A stretch of 64,000 nucleotides of DNA from Laccaria trichodermophora (taxonomy: Eukaryota; Basidiomycota; Agaricomycetes; Agaricales; Hydnangiaceae), in contig JACTVC010000010.1 of NCBI GenBank assembly GCA_018417955.1, positions 186,001-250,000 of the forward strand. Direction: 5' to 3'. Numbering within the stretch: position 1 is the stretch's first letter; the number at the start of each line of letters is the position of its first letter. The notes beneath the pieces are model-generated. The model made no database searches, was not told the origin of the DNA, and saw only the letters and a program-made list of their open reading frames with translations. A program made the translations under genes and the position numbers. Shown here piece by piece: positions 45,418 through 56,437 of this stretch.

Positions 45418-45616
45418 ATGGACTTTCGGACTGGAATGCAATTTGTATATTAGATGGGTTGGCAGTTTGTACGATCTTGATGTAGTATCGATATCGAAGA
45501 GCACGGAATGTAAACGTTCTGATTCAATGATCTTCGTTCCAAAAAATCCATTATCAAATACATCTACACGAATCTATCTCTAATATATCGTACACACCTC
45601 CTGCAGGTTCTCATAA

Positions 45617-46842
45617 TCAGGTCTCACTCTTCCCCAACCTCTCCACCCGCCCATCCACAAAAACCGCCGGACCCTTCGGCATCTCCCCCCCAACCGCCCT
45701 CCCCGCATCCTCATCCAAGCTCGGCTCATCCTCAAACGTCCACTCCAGCTCGCCTCCATAGGCCTTGGGGAGGTTCTGCACGTCTATAAGGGTACGTAGC
45801 GTTGGACCTGGGTCCCTTCCGAGCACGTATATCTTGTTTCGGGTGCCCTCGTCGAACCAGCCCTGCGTCATCGTTCAACGTGTAAGTAATAAAGAAGAAA
45901 GAGAGAGAGAGGGAGAAAGAAACGTACCTTAATCCACCCCCAGATAGTAGGAAAGTAGGAAGGCGAGTTAACAACAACAACCATCCCGAGCGTTTCTGGG
46001 TAATTTGCCGTAGCGAGGCGGGAGGCTTCTTGGAGGTGATGTCGGAGTTTCCAGATGGATGAGAAGGAGATCAGGGAGAGGTCGATTATGGATGTTGTGC
46101 TTGATATGGGTGTGGGTGTTGTGGAAGAGGAGGAGGAGGGGTTGGGAAGGGAGGAACAGAGGGGGAAAGTGAAGAGGGTCATGTATTCGTAGAGTGATAT
46201 TCTGTTGTCGTAACTTGTTAGCTTGAGAGAAGAGAGTGTGGGAGGGGACGTACATCCGTTGATATCGTCTTGATGGAGGTACAGCGTCCAGTTCCTTCTG
46301 CACCAACTCTAGCGAAGCGAGGCGGTATACGTATAGCGGTAATCCATGCTACCCACCCCACCCAATCCCTCATTCAGCATGTAAGATATTGAAAGAAAGG
46401 AAAACAAAGGCACCTTATCCCTCCTCCCCGTCCACCTCGGATAAAACCTCTTGGCCTCCTCAAACTCATCACCGTCAAAAGTGGGGTATAGCCTATCGAC
46501 ATCGTGGTCTTTCCTCCATTGCTGGGTAGCGGCGAATTGGGTTTGGGCGTGTGTGGGTGAGAAGCTTCGAGCGCGGAGGAACCTCCTGCATACGAATTAA
46601 AATCACAGTCAGTTTCGAAGAATTGAAGAAAGGGAGGAAGGAAGGAAGGGAACGCACAATAGTGTAGCATCATCACACGACGCAGGCGTGGCTCCGTCGC
46701 TCGAGGCGGGGGTATATAGTCTGGCAGAGATGAGGTTCTCGCGGAAGGTTTCTAGTGAGGCTTGTTGGGGTTGTGTGAGGTGTCCGAGGTGGCCTGCGAA
46801 TCCGTCGTGTTTTGGTCCTGGTGAAGGTGAGACTGCGACCAT
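45617..46842 (-). CDS. SEC14-like CRAL-TRIO lipid-transfer protein
   Basis: Five exons, 46842-46658, 46585-46414, 46348-46254, 46201-45928 and 45862-45617, join in phase to 323 aa. The order is N-terminal CRAL-TRIO-N (LLRFLRARSF, QWRKDHDVDRLYPTF), then FYPRWTGRRDKHGLPLYVYRL, then the lipid-binding fold NYPETLGMVVVVNSPSYFPTIWGWIKG, and LPKAYGGELEW near the end. Such proteins exchange phosphatidylinositol and other lipids between membranes. Convergent with patatin copy 2 (199 bp between stops). A 3' fragment of this gene was duplicated to 40394-40755. No lesion. Confidence 0.88.
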
Positions 46843-47218
46843 TGGTGGTTAGGTGATGAGGGGGGTGGGTGGAAAGAGTGGAAAGGAGGAAGAAAAGGAG
46901 GGACAATGAGCGGTATGGATGGACCGGGTCATCCGAAGACGTCGATCGGCATAACTTCGGCTCGATCTGAGGCCTGTCGATGTCATGGTGGGGGCTGTTG
47001 AAGAGCGAGCTGAAGAAACATTCAGTGGACGAGCGTGGACGAGCTGGTGGAAAGTATATTCATGTAGAAGATGGTTTCAGGAACAGCCAAGATAACCGTC
47101 AAATTCACGATCTGTATTCAATAGAGGCGCATATAACCAGAAGAAAAGGTGGGTATACTGTTACAGGTATTACAATGTAACATTTTTCCAACACATCTCA
47201 TGCTACCATGATAACCCC
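46843..47218. other. Intergenic, promoter of the SEC14-like gene
   Basis: 376 bp between two minus-strand genes; nothing further recognised. Confidence 0.5.
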
Positions 47219-48165
47219 TCAAAAAAGTTCCTGTAGCGACCATAGCACCCCACCAACGATAGCTACGATCCTTGCTGAACCTGTATTTGATAACCCTCCA
47301 GAAGACTTTGAAGACGAGGATCCTGCGGCTGTCTCTGATGACGAAGCCGTTCCAGGCGAGGTGGAGGATGCGACTGCACCTGGGGACGTGGAAGTCGAAG
47401 ATCTTCCTGAGGCCGCAGAGGACGAATGCCCCACGGACGCGGAAGATGTCGATGAAGTTGCACCCGCCACTTCGTCAGTCCTACAAAGAAGAAAAAAACA
47501 CCAATCAGCAACCCAATGAACAAACAATCCAATGAAAGAGAGGGAACCTACGTATAAATGACATAGTCGAACAACAACAACGCCGCCGTCGATCCCCCCG
47601 TCGTCATCACAAGCGTATGCTCGCCATTCGACAACCGCGTCTTGCTGAACACGGTGTGATTGTACGTGTACGTACTCGACGCGTCCGGTGTGAAATCGAA
47701 TGCCCCAACGAGGGTATTGTCGAGGGTGAAGTTCAGATGGGTTTGGGTTGTTGTGGTGGTGGTGAGGACGGGGGAGGTTATGAAGAATGCGTAGACTGCG
47801 CTTCCTGTGATTTAAAGTAGGTAAGAAGAGAAATGAGGGAGAAGGCAAGGAAAAGACGCACCATTGAAAGCAACGCTGACTGATTTAGGCGTACTACCAG
47901 GATAGAACGTGGAATCATGCCATGTCCCATCGAAGGCTTTGCTAACGTCTGGTTTGATGGCACAATCTGAGCAAGTGGCGCCTTGTTGCCAATCACCTAC
48001 GGGAGAGTAGACGGGGTATGTATTGGTGATGGGGTCTCCAAATTGGTCGTCTATTGTGCGGTTGACGAGGACGGCAGAGGAGAAGGTGACGAGGGTGAGA
48101 AGAAGGGAGGCGGATCGGAGGATCGTAGGATCGTAGGCATTTTTTGCGAGTTGGATAGAGAGCAT
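47219..48165 (-). CDS. Secreted or membrane-anchored protein, short-tail member of a three-copy family
   Basis: Three exons, 48165-47862, 47804-47552 and 47480-47219, join in phase to 272 aa. A hydrophobic segment (SASLLLTLVTFSSA) near the start is a likely signal peptide. The conserved ectodomain has NRTIDDQFGDPIT, GTWHDSTFYPG, VYAFFITSPVL, LNFTLDN and LVMTTGGSTAALLLFDYVIY. A Ser/Thr/Gly-rich linker follows. Where the paralogue at 54-55 kb has a full transmembrane helix and cytosolic tail, this one ends nine residues after IVGGV, so it may be secreted or the helix may be lost. The fold, common in Agaricomycetes, looks like a sugar-binding jelly roll, but I cannot name the ligand. Confidence 0.75.
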
Positions 48166-48340
48166 TGAGGACCGCCTTTTATTTCAGATCATGCAGAGCT
48201 GTCATCGCCATCTTGAAGGAAGCAGTTGGCGTTGATTAATACATGATTGAAGCGGGACTTTTGAGCGGTTGAGCGGTTGAACGGGAAGATGGAGGAGATC
48301 TATTTTTAGCGCAATCCTTCACTCTCTCTCTTCGACTTTG

Positions 48341-49928
48341 ATGTTACCCGAAGCGCTGGTCTGTCTACTCATCTCTGCCATCGTCCACGCACAGCAATTG
48401 TCTCTCAACGCATTCGCATCCTTCAACACGCAAACGCTCCCAAACCCGCCTTCTTTTTCGATACCCTCGAATGACAACCAACTCACTGTATCAGTCGCGC
48501 TATGTACAAACTCAAATACCGCTCCACGATTTTTCCTCTCGAACGCTAGCACTACTAAAAATCCGGGCTCGAGTGGGGGTGAGGGCGTATTTGAGATAGC
48601 GTTGCAGAATGGACATGGGAACTGGACGGGGCTGTTCGAGAATGGTGTATTGGCGGTGGAGAATAACGGCGCTCAAGTCTCCTTTGAGATTGGTGTTTCC
48701 GATAGTGGTTTGTCTGTCTTACCCTCATGCTCTCCCGGGTATTCTAACAACAAACAGGTCCGATACACGAGGTACTGAACGAACTCCCCTTCTTCGGGGA
48801 CACCACATCCAACCAAGCCCTCCTCTTCTCTCCTCCCTTTGCTCAACCCTCCATTCCACCACCCACGTACCCAAACTACACACTCCCCGCAGCTTCGTTG
48901 GCATTCACAGAACCAGCTCCATCCTCACCGCCCAACTACACCCTCGTCCTTTCCCCTGCCTCCTCGTCCTCACTTACATCTGGCCCGCAAACGGGATGTT
49001 TCCTCTCTTCCCAAAATACCACTGGAACAATCGCGAATCAATCATTATGGTTGCGAGACGAAGAAGGCTGGCGGACCCAGTGGCTTTTGGAGGGGTTGTC
49101 GCCTAGTACTAATTATACCGCCTACGCTATACAAGATGGCACCAAAGTTGCTGGTCCCATCTACTTCGCAACTAAATCAGGTATGTTCCCCCCCTCCCTT
49201 TCTCCCATGCACCACATTGACCCACATCCACCGCTTCGCTAGCATCCTTCCCCTGCCCCCTCGTCGCATCCCTCCCCTTCTGCCCAAGCGTATCCCACGC
49301 CGTCCCCCTCCCCGCACCTCCCACAGGCGCCACAATCTACGACAGCACAAACCTCCCAACAAACCTAACCACCACACTCCTAACCTACCTCACAAACTTC
49401 ACCGTAACACTAACAACACACGCCTGCGGTCGGGACCGATATTCCCCGTTGGTAGATTGTGGAGACTGTCAGAGGGAGTATAGGAAATGGTTGTGCGCGG
49501 TGTCGTTTTCGAGGTGTGGAGAGCCGAGTGTAGGGAGTCCGAGTGCGTTTACTGGGGTTCCTGCTATGCCTACGCAGACGGGGATTAGTGCGCTCAAGTC
49601 GCTTTTACCTCCCATCCCTGGTATGGGCGGTGGTGGTGGTGGGGGTCCAAAACAACAAGTATTATCGGCACTCCTGCCACAAACCACCCAACGGAACCCC
49701 ACCCTCCCACAAATGGATTATACACAACTACTTCCGTGTCTTGAAACGTGTACGAGTGTGGATAGGGCTTGTCCGCCTTTCTTACTGTTTCAGTGCCCGA
49801 CGAGGAAGTTTAATGCTGCTGCTAGTTATGGTGTTGGGTATGTTGATGGGGCGGATGGGGATGAGGGGGAGGGAGTTGCGGGGGGTGCGCAGGATCGGTG
49901 GGGGAATGTTTGGTGTCATTTGGGGTAG
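48341..49928 (+). CDS. MID1: Stretch-activated calcium channel subunit Mid1
   Basis: Three exons, 48341-48707, 48758-49180 and 49243-49928, join in phase to 491 aa. An N-terminal hydrophobic signal (ALVCLLISAIVHAQ) is followed by an Asn-glycosylation-rich ectodomain (several NxS/T sites) and a Cys-rich C-terminal half: ACGRDRYSPLVDCGDCQREYRKWLC, RCGEP, LPCLETCTSVDRACPPFLLFQCP. This cysteine pattern is that of Mid1, the regulatory partner of the Cch1 calcium channel in the plasma membrane. A seven-Gly run (about 49625-49645) is a local oddity. Length is close to the usual ~500-550 aa. Divergent from the neighbouring 47-kb gene with 175 bp between starts. Confidence 0.9.
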
Positions 49929-51538
49929 GGTTGAGTGGGTGGGCTGGGACTCGGGGGACTTGTGATGGTTGTGATGCTGTTGCTTCGAGATTTGTATGTT
50001 AGTTATGGATGGATGTTTTGAGAGGAATTTTGCTAAATTCTCAATAGTTAAGTAACTAGCCAAAAAATGAGCAGCTCGGCGCACTATAGCTAATTCACAG
50101 AAGGCAAATGATCATTATTCGATTCCAACATCTTCAAAAAAGTTGTTGCAAATTCAACAGGAGTTGGCTGGATGATAGCAAAATTAGCAAAGGAGAAAAA
50201 AAAAACATCTGAGGAGATAGGCTTGAGAATCACCTCCATTCATGTTCGAACTGCGATCTATCTGAATCTAGTACTAAGACGCACGGGAAGCGGTAGGCTG
50301 CTCTTGGGTGCAATTAAGTACATGTCCATTAGTAATCACTGAGCGCGTCGACTCGGACACGCATCGAATTCGGAGGTGCTTAGACGCACGTTGAGAAATT
50401 CAAACATGGGCATCTTGCGGATGGAGCGTCGGTTGGTGAGAAACGCAAGAGAAACGATACCTGTAAGTCGAGCTCTCTCAGCTCCTGCAAGGGATACAGT
50501 AAGTTTGGGACTTGCGAAAATGTTCGTCGCGGCTAATTCCATAACGCGACCACGTGACTCCCGTCGTCACGTCAATAATCTGCAAGATAGACTCTACTCT
50601 ACATTGACTCTACAATTGTATCGCGATGGCGAGGCCTATGGTTGAGTTGCTCGCTCAGCTCCAGGCGCATACTGTTTTTTCTCTATTCGACACTCGATGG
50701 CATCACTACCTTCGTTCGCTTGATCACACTCCAAGCGCGATATTCTTCAACCACAACTTCGTGGCATCAACATCGAGTCATCGACGCACCAACTACTCTC
50801 CCACAACCTATCGTTAAATTTCTTGGCAAAGCGCTTTCCAACTCAATCGAGTTAGCGCTCCGGCTTTACGACACCGAGATCGGAATTCAGGATCAGGACA
50901 TTGAATCACGAACTATCAAATCGGCGTCGGACCGTGACGAGCAACATGGCGGGCGTATCTCTAAACTCTGAGTCATTTTGGAGATTGACGCGAACGCGTC
51001 CATTCGGCAGGCTGACGCGTCGTTTGAACAGGTTATAACGCCGAGATCGGAATTCAGGATCAGGACATCGAATGGGGGTGTATCTCTGAGTCAACTCGCT
51101 TTATTTTGGAGATTGACTCGTCCATTTCGGCAGGCTGATGCGTGACGCGTCCGTTTACGCTTGGAAGTCCGTTTGAAATTAAATTGCTTTCAGGTAATTG
51201 GCATTTTTTCATCACCCAGAGGCATACACGCTTGGAACAGTGGTGTACGGTAAGAGCGCTTGTCCATGGTTAATACAAAAACTTACACACGGTGCTCAGT
51301 TAATCTCTAAGCTTTCACCGGTTATTTTACACACGAAGGCTTCAGGGCAGGGAAGGAAGCGCGCCGGCATCCGACTTGCATACACCCTCAACCATCTCAT
51401 TTTAATTTCGGATCAATCTAGGTGGGTTTCTATCTTTGACTTTCGGTTCCGTCCAAAACTAAGTCATAGATTAATCATCCACTCGTCTCAGAGCCTTTTA
51501 AATAAGTCAGTCAACGATGTATTGTCAAACAGTTTTCG
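49929..51538. other. 1.6-kb intergenic region with a direct repeat
   Basis: No gene recognised; frames of 60-110 residues (for example 50642-50971) have no familiar domains. It includes the direct repeat at 50876-51160 and the upstream region of the aldo-keto reductase. Confidence 0.45.
50876..51160 (+). repeat. Imperfect direct repeat, two copies
   Basis: Blocks CGAGATCGGAATTCAGGATC and GGAGATTGACxCG...CGGCAGGCTGAxGCGT occur in the same order at about 50876-51025 and 51043-51160, with small indels. Confidence 0.75.
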
Positions 51539-53023
51539 ATGTCTTCTCTCCTTGCACCTGTACCACCGCCTCCAACAGCTCTCGGTCGATACAGACTCTT
51601 GTCCCCGAATGCCTCGGTGCACGTTTCTCCGCTTCAGCTTGGTGCCATGAGCATTGGGAACAAGTGGCAAGAATTTGGCATGGGCTCTATGGACAAGGAA
51701 GCGAGTTTCAAGCTTTTGGATGCTTACTACGACAAGGGGGGCAACTTCATCGACACGGCGAATGGCTAGTGAGTATTTTGTTGCGAATATTTGAATTATA
51801 ATCTAACCGCTTTCAAAATCAAAGCCAAGATGGAACATCAGAGCAGTTCATCGGCGAATGGGCTGAAAGTCGTGGAATTAGAGACGAACTCTTCATTGCG
51901 ACCAAGGTATATATGTTCACAGCCGGACCTGGCAAGAAATTAACACAACATTTATATTATCCAGTACAGCACCAACTTCAAACGCGCTGACACTTCCGTG
52001 CAGCAAAAGATCCTTCATGCCGGAAACAGCACAAAGTCACTGCACCTTTCCGTTGAAGCGTCGCTCAAGAAGCTGCGTACGACCTATATTGACCTCTTAT
52101 ACCTCCACTGGTGGGATTGGGACACAAGCGTCGAGGAAGTCATGCGTTCTTTGCACGTCTTTGTTCAGCAAGGCAAAGTCCTCTACCTCGTAAGCTTTAC
52201 CTCTATATTGTAGCGAGCATTTCTAACGACTGTTGTGAAATTCACAGGGCGTATCCGACACGCCAGCGTGGGTCGTCTCAAAGGCCAATCAATACGCGCG
52301 AGATCACGCTTTGACTCCATTCGTCATCTACCAAGGTGCATGGAGCGTCCTGGACCGCTCCTTTGAGCGCGAAATAATCCCCATGGCTAAATCTGAAGGT
52401 ACCCACAACATGAATCAAATCTACCTCACCATTCTAAATGAAAATCAGGTCTGGCACTGGCCCCATGGAACGTCCTCGCGGCCGGTAAAATTCGCACCGA
52501 CGAGGAAGAAGAGAAACGGCGTCAGACTGGGGAGAAAGGGCGCATGATATTCGGTCCTGATTGGGAACGCACCGACAAAGAGAAGAGGGTTTGCAAAGCT
52601 TTGGAACAGGTCGCTTCTGAGGTTGGGGCTAAAAGTATTACCTCTGGTGTGTATCTACCCCACCCGCATCAGAAAAAAAAAACTGATCACAACTCTAGTT
52701 GCTATCGCATACGTCATGCAGAAGACGCCCTATGTCTTCCCTATCATTGGTGGCCGGAAAGTCGAGCATCTTGAGGCAAACCTCGAAGCTCTCAATATCT
52801 CTCTGAGCGACGAACAAATCAAGTTCTTGGAGGCGGTGGAGCCGTTTGAGTTAGGATTCCCTGGTTGGATGATTGTACGTGCTCCTACTAACGGGGAAAC
52901 AATCCACTCATCAGTTTTGTAACGAAATAGGGAGACGGTCGAGAACCTTGCTGGATGTTGAAGTCAGCGGGCCACCTCGACCAGCTCCCCGCCGTACAGA
53001 CTATTAAGCCGCAAGCGAAGTAG
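51539..53023 (+). CDS. Aldo-keto reductase, aryl-alcohol dehydrogenase type
   Basis: Seven exons, 51539-51768, 51825-51906, 51965-52189, 52248-52398, 52449-52646, 52699-52874 and 52931-53023, join in phase to 384 aa. Catalytic residues of the family are in place: DTANGY (Tyr77, split by the first intron), Lys104 in IATKY, and His152 in YLHWWD. The C-terminal [19 protein letters not shown] binds NADP. The closest named relatives are yeast Aad proteins and ligninolytic aryl-alcohol dehydrogenases, which interconvert aryl aldehydes and alcohols with NADP(H). In wood- or litter-decay fungi they recycle aryl alcohols. No lesion. A broken copy lies at 28-29 kb. Confidence 0.9.
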
Positions 53024-54132
53024 AGTGGCGGCAAGGTCGATAAATTGTGTTGTGTGGTATCCCTTCAGGTTGGCCGCAGAAGTTCTTTTTACCAGCCACA
53101 GATTCAGTGCACTGTTCGGCGGCATGAGTAGATAGATCGCGCTTTCCAGAATTTCATGAACACAAATTTAAACACTCAACCCTATGCTAAAAGGATTGCA
53201 AGCCCCAATTTCCATCCACGCCTGGAGAGGCTGAAGTTGATTAAGATGTTTTCCCGTGTGAACTTTTCCGGGGCACCCTGACCGGACCCTGATCATGAGC
53301 TTTAGCAAACAACTTGCAGCCTCCAACGTTCAAGCATGAACAGTGAAGTTGAAATTAGGGACTGGGGGTGGAGGTTGGAGCGGTTGGGCTGGGAGAGATA
53401 TGTTTCAGAACCCCTTGTGAACGCCATGAACGCCACCCCTGGCGAGGGGCCGTTGCGCATTGATGTCGTCCCCGAAACAATCAAGCTCGCCTTGGGGAAT
53501 GCGGGTGGAGGTCGAGGGGGCTCTTAGCTGGGAGTCATATGTCTCAGAACCCTGGCGTAACGCCACAAACACTCTGGCTAGGGGTCGCTGTTTGCGTTAA
53601 CGTCGTCCTGAAAGCTGAGTTCCTCCATCAAGAGCCAGTCACGAGTGTAGAGATTTTCGGATAGACCCGTAACATGAACGCATTGTCCTACGCCCGGGCT
53701 AGCCACAGATGCCGCACACATGCGATAGAGCATAGCATGAAAGGGGTGTTTTGACGAGGACTGCGCTTTCAGCGCTCGCCTTCGTTAATGGGGGTGGAGG
53801 TTGAGCGATTGGGGTGGGAGTGGCATGTCTCAGAACCCTGGGTGAACGCCACGAAGGCCTCCTTTGGCTAGGGGCCGTTGCCTGCGTTCGTGTGTTTTCC
53901 GAGATAATTGGCATAGCAGCTGTCAAGTTCGTGTTGGGGAACGGAGGGTGGAGGTCGAGCGATTGGGCTGGGAGCCATGTGTCTCAGAACTGGCTCAACG
54001 CCAAGAACGCTAGGGGCCATTGCCTGCGTTAATGTCGTAGCACGGATACGCAAGCTTGCGACATTGTGTCGTGGTCGAAGGCCGTGAAACGATGTAGTAT
54101 TGTAACGAGAATGTATGTAAAGAAACTGAATG
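53024..54132. other. Non-coding region dominated by imperfect repeats
   Basis: Contains the repeat block 53364-54040. No gene recognised; short frames follow the repeat and look accidental. Confidence 0.5.
53364..54040 (+). repeat. Four imperfect dispersed repeats of about 100 bp
   Basis: A pattern GGTGGAGGTxGAGCGATTGG, then CTGGGAG, then ATGTxTCAGAACC, then AACGCCA and a GGGGCCGTTGC-like end occurs at about 53364, 53502, 53789 and 53942. Spacing is uneven (138, 287, 153 bp). The second copy is partly truncated. Confidence 0.8.
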
Positions 54133-54273
54133 TCAATTTCTAACAGGAATGACCCCATCGGACGACGTCCTATTGCCATAATTGTTGTGGATGTTGACAG
54201 TTTGAGCTTCAATGAATGCATTGTCTCTAAGGACGAGGTGGTGGGCGCCCGCAAAGTAACTCGCTCCGCTCAT
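54133..54273 (-). pseudogene. Possible NLR N-terminal fragment
   Basis: A 46-residue frame from ATG 54273 to TGA 54133-54135 begins MSGASYFAGAHHLVL and ends with an Asn-rich NIHNNYGN. In Agaricomycetes many NACHT/NLR proteins start with a short segment ending in FxGAxxFxI followed by an Asn-rich stretch, so this may be the 5' remnant of such a gene; nothing NACHT-like follows. Weak similarity only. Confidence 0.3.
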
Positions 54274-54289
54274 GTTGATATCCCCCTGT

Positions 54290-55332
54290 CTAACCTCGGC
54301 GAGGGGTGCTGTGTGACAGAGGGGTGTGGGAAGGACGTGTTGGGGGGTTGGAGGAAGAGGCTGGGAAAATGCTGGACTTTGAATTCGAGTATGTGGTATG
54401 TTGTACGTCAGAGTCGTCTACGGCGTAGGGGGTGACTAGGTCTACTGGATGCTGGCCTTGTTCCCTTGTGGGTGGGTCTACTTCAGAATGACGTTTCGCC
54501 GTCTTCCTTCTGTAATAGAAGGTGAGCATAGCGAGAGCAGCGATGAGGGCTACACCGCCGATTACGCCACCAACGATGGCTCCGATGTTTGGTGACTTTG
54601 TCTTTGAAGATCCTCCAGAGCCTGACGACTGGGAAGACGTTATCGTATTGTCGGTGTCAACTCTAGCATTGAAAAAAGAAGTTCTAGCATGCTTTAAACA
54701 CCGGAGAGATGAACGCCTACGTGTAAATCACATAATCGAATAACAACAACCCCATCTGGGAACCTCCCGTCGACATCACCAATGTATGTTGGCCGTTCGA
54801 TATATTTGTCTTGCTGTAGACGGTCTCGTTGTAGGTATACGCGGATCCATAGGGAACGAAATTGAACGGCCGTCCGCTAAGCTGATTGTCAAGCGTAAGG
54901 TTTAGGTACGTTGCTGTCGCCACCGTCGACGCATTCAGGACGGGAGGGGTTATGAAAAAGGCGTACACCGCATTCCCTGCATAAGACCAATATAAGACAA
55001 ATCGCGTCCTTAGAAAAATAGAACGTACCGCTAAACGTCACCGTCACCGTCCGCGGCAAATAACCGGGGTAATAGCTTGAGGCGTGCCATGTTCCATTAA
55101 AAGCCTTGGTAACATCTGGCTGTACAAAACAGAATGAGCAGTTGGCCCTGGTTTGCTAGTCCTGCGCGGGAGTGTAGATAGGGTATGTACTAGTGATGGG
55201 ATCGCCGAACTGATCGTCAATTGTGCGATTGACGAGGATGGCAGAGGCGGTGTGATGGCGGTTGGAGGTGATGAGGGATATGATGATGAATGCTACTGGC
55301 CTGCGTCGAAGCACTCTGGCAGCCTGCAACAT
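54290..55332 (-). pseudogene. Single-pass membrane protein, paralogue of the 47-kb gene, with internal stop
   Basis: Three exons, 55332-55029 (304 nt, same length as in the 47-kb paralogue), 54976-54721 and 54662-54290, join in phase. The ectodomain has NRTIDDQFGDPIT, NGTWHASSYYPG, AFFITPPVL, LTLDNQL and LLLFDYVIY. It is followed by a Ser-rich linker, a transmembrane helix (AIVGGVIGGVALIAALAML), a basic stop-transfer YYRRK and a Ser/Pro tail. The codon for Trp in the paralogue (GDWQQ) is TAG near 55157, which would cut the protein at about residue 59. The tail also ends earlier (PRRG*) than the related tail at 56.05-56.44 kb. Unless the stop is read through or spliced out, it is a pseudogene. 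Confidence 0.72.
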
Positions 55333-56047
55333 GGCTGTTTAACGGTTGACATCCGTTCAGCCAACCTTTAAGAAACAGAGCCTGCCGCTGTCAACCTCCC
55401 GTGACAGATCTGACGTCCGTCATCGCTGGATCTGAGGCCTTTTGCCTGCAATATGTACTACCCAGTGAGGTTGGTGTTCCTTGATATCCTCTCCAAAAAG
55501 GGCCGTGTCAAACACTGTGGGTGTCCTTGACAGCCGGAATCGCCGTGATGCAGTTCGTGCAAATCTTCAATTCGCTGTTGGAAGCCGATGACCTGCTTGA
55601 AGAGGTCATTCAAATTATGTATCATGAGCATTCTGGGAGATGTTGCAACCAGGAATGTGTCCACGAAGGAAGGCGGTGAGTCCGGGAACGAAGTCGACAG
55701 CGCTGGAAGCTACAGTAGCGTTTTTTAAAGGCGCCGTCGTGTATGCAGTTCAGCGCTTACTTACAGATGCAGAACTGAAGAGATGTGAGATCCACCGATT
55801 TCGACCACTGTTGGGGGGCCTACGGAGAAATAACTTTTTGCTCATCCAACGCTCATCTCAATTTTGCAAAAATACAGGAAGATAGTCCAGAATACCACTG
55901 AATGTGGAGGCCATTATGTAAATTAACCTCCAGCGAAGTAGAGTGACCGACAACCGAGTTTCCAAACCCCATAAGTTACAAGATGATGAGGGACGGATCC
56001 TAACCAGACTCAGTGAAAATGGACCACAAGCGAAGAAATGCAAGACT
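55333..56047. other. Intergenic, no gene recognised
   Basis: Between the pseudogene start and the tail fragment; only short frames, none with a domain I can name. Confidence 0.45.
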
Positions 56048-56437
56048 TCAATGTGGTCTTTCCAAATACTCTGGCGGAGGCTGATCCGACATACCCTGCG
56101 CCCACTGACTCTGCAACGCCACTTCCAATCTCCCAATTTCCGCTCTAAGATGCTGAGCCGTCGTCCTCCAATCCTCTTCCTCACCACCACCAGACCGCGG
56201 CACCTGTGTCCGAATTTGTTGTTCCACCGCTTCCATCCTCCTATTAATATCCCCTTGTCTAGCCTCAGCGAGGGCTTTGGTGCTATGTGAAAGAGCGGTG
56301 TTGGAAGGACTTGTTGAGGGGTCGGAAGAAAGGGCTGGGAAAATGGTTGGATGTTGGCTTGGCCTGCTGGACTTCGAATTCGAGTACGTGGTGGGTTGTA
56401 TGTCGGGATCATCCACGGCGTAAGCATTGTTGCATCA
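56048..56437 (-). pseudogene. Cytosolic tail fragment of the same membrane-protein family
   Basis: Encodes the region after the transmembrane helix: YAVDDPDIQPTTYSNSKSS, a Ser/Pro stretch and LSHST, aligned with the tail of the 54-kb pseudogene, then ARQGDINRRMEAVEQQIRT, a possible coiled coil (LRAEIGRLEVALQSQW) and PPPEYLE at the end (stop 56048). The ectodomain and helix are absent: the similarity ends at about 56437, where A+T-rich DNA begins. Confidence 0.75.

Noticed and set aside
46374..46676. Independent minus-strand protein in the SEC14 region
   Set aside because: Wrong frame relative to the CRAL-TRIO exons, which splice cleanly.
49625..49645. Glycine run in Mid1 as a frameshift or unspliced intron
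   Set aside because: The frame is open through it and the cysteine pattern continues in register; most likely a simple in-frame repeat.
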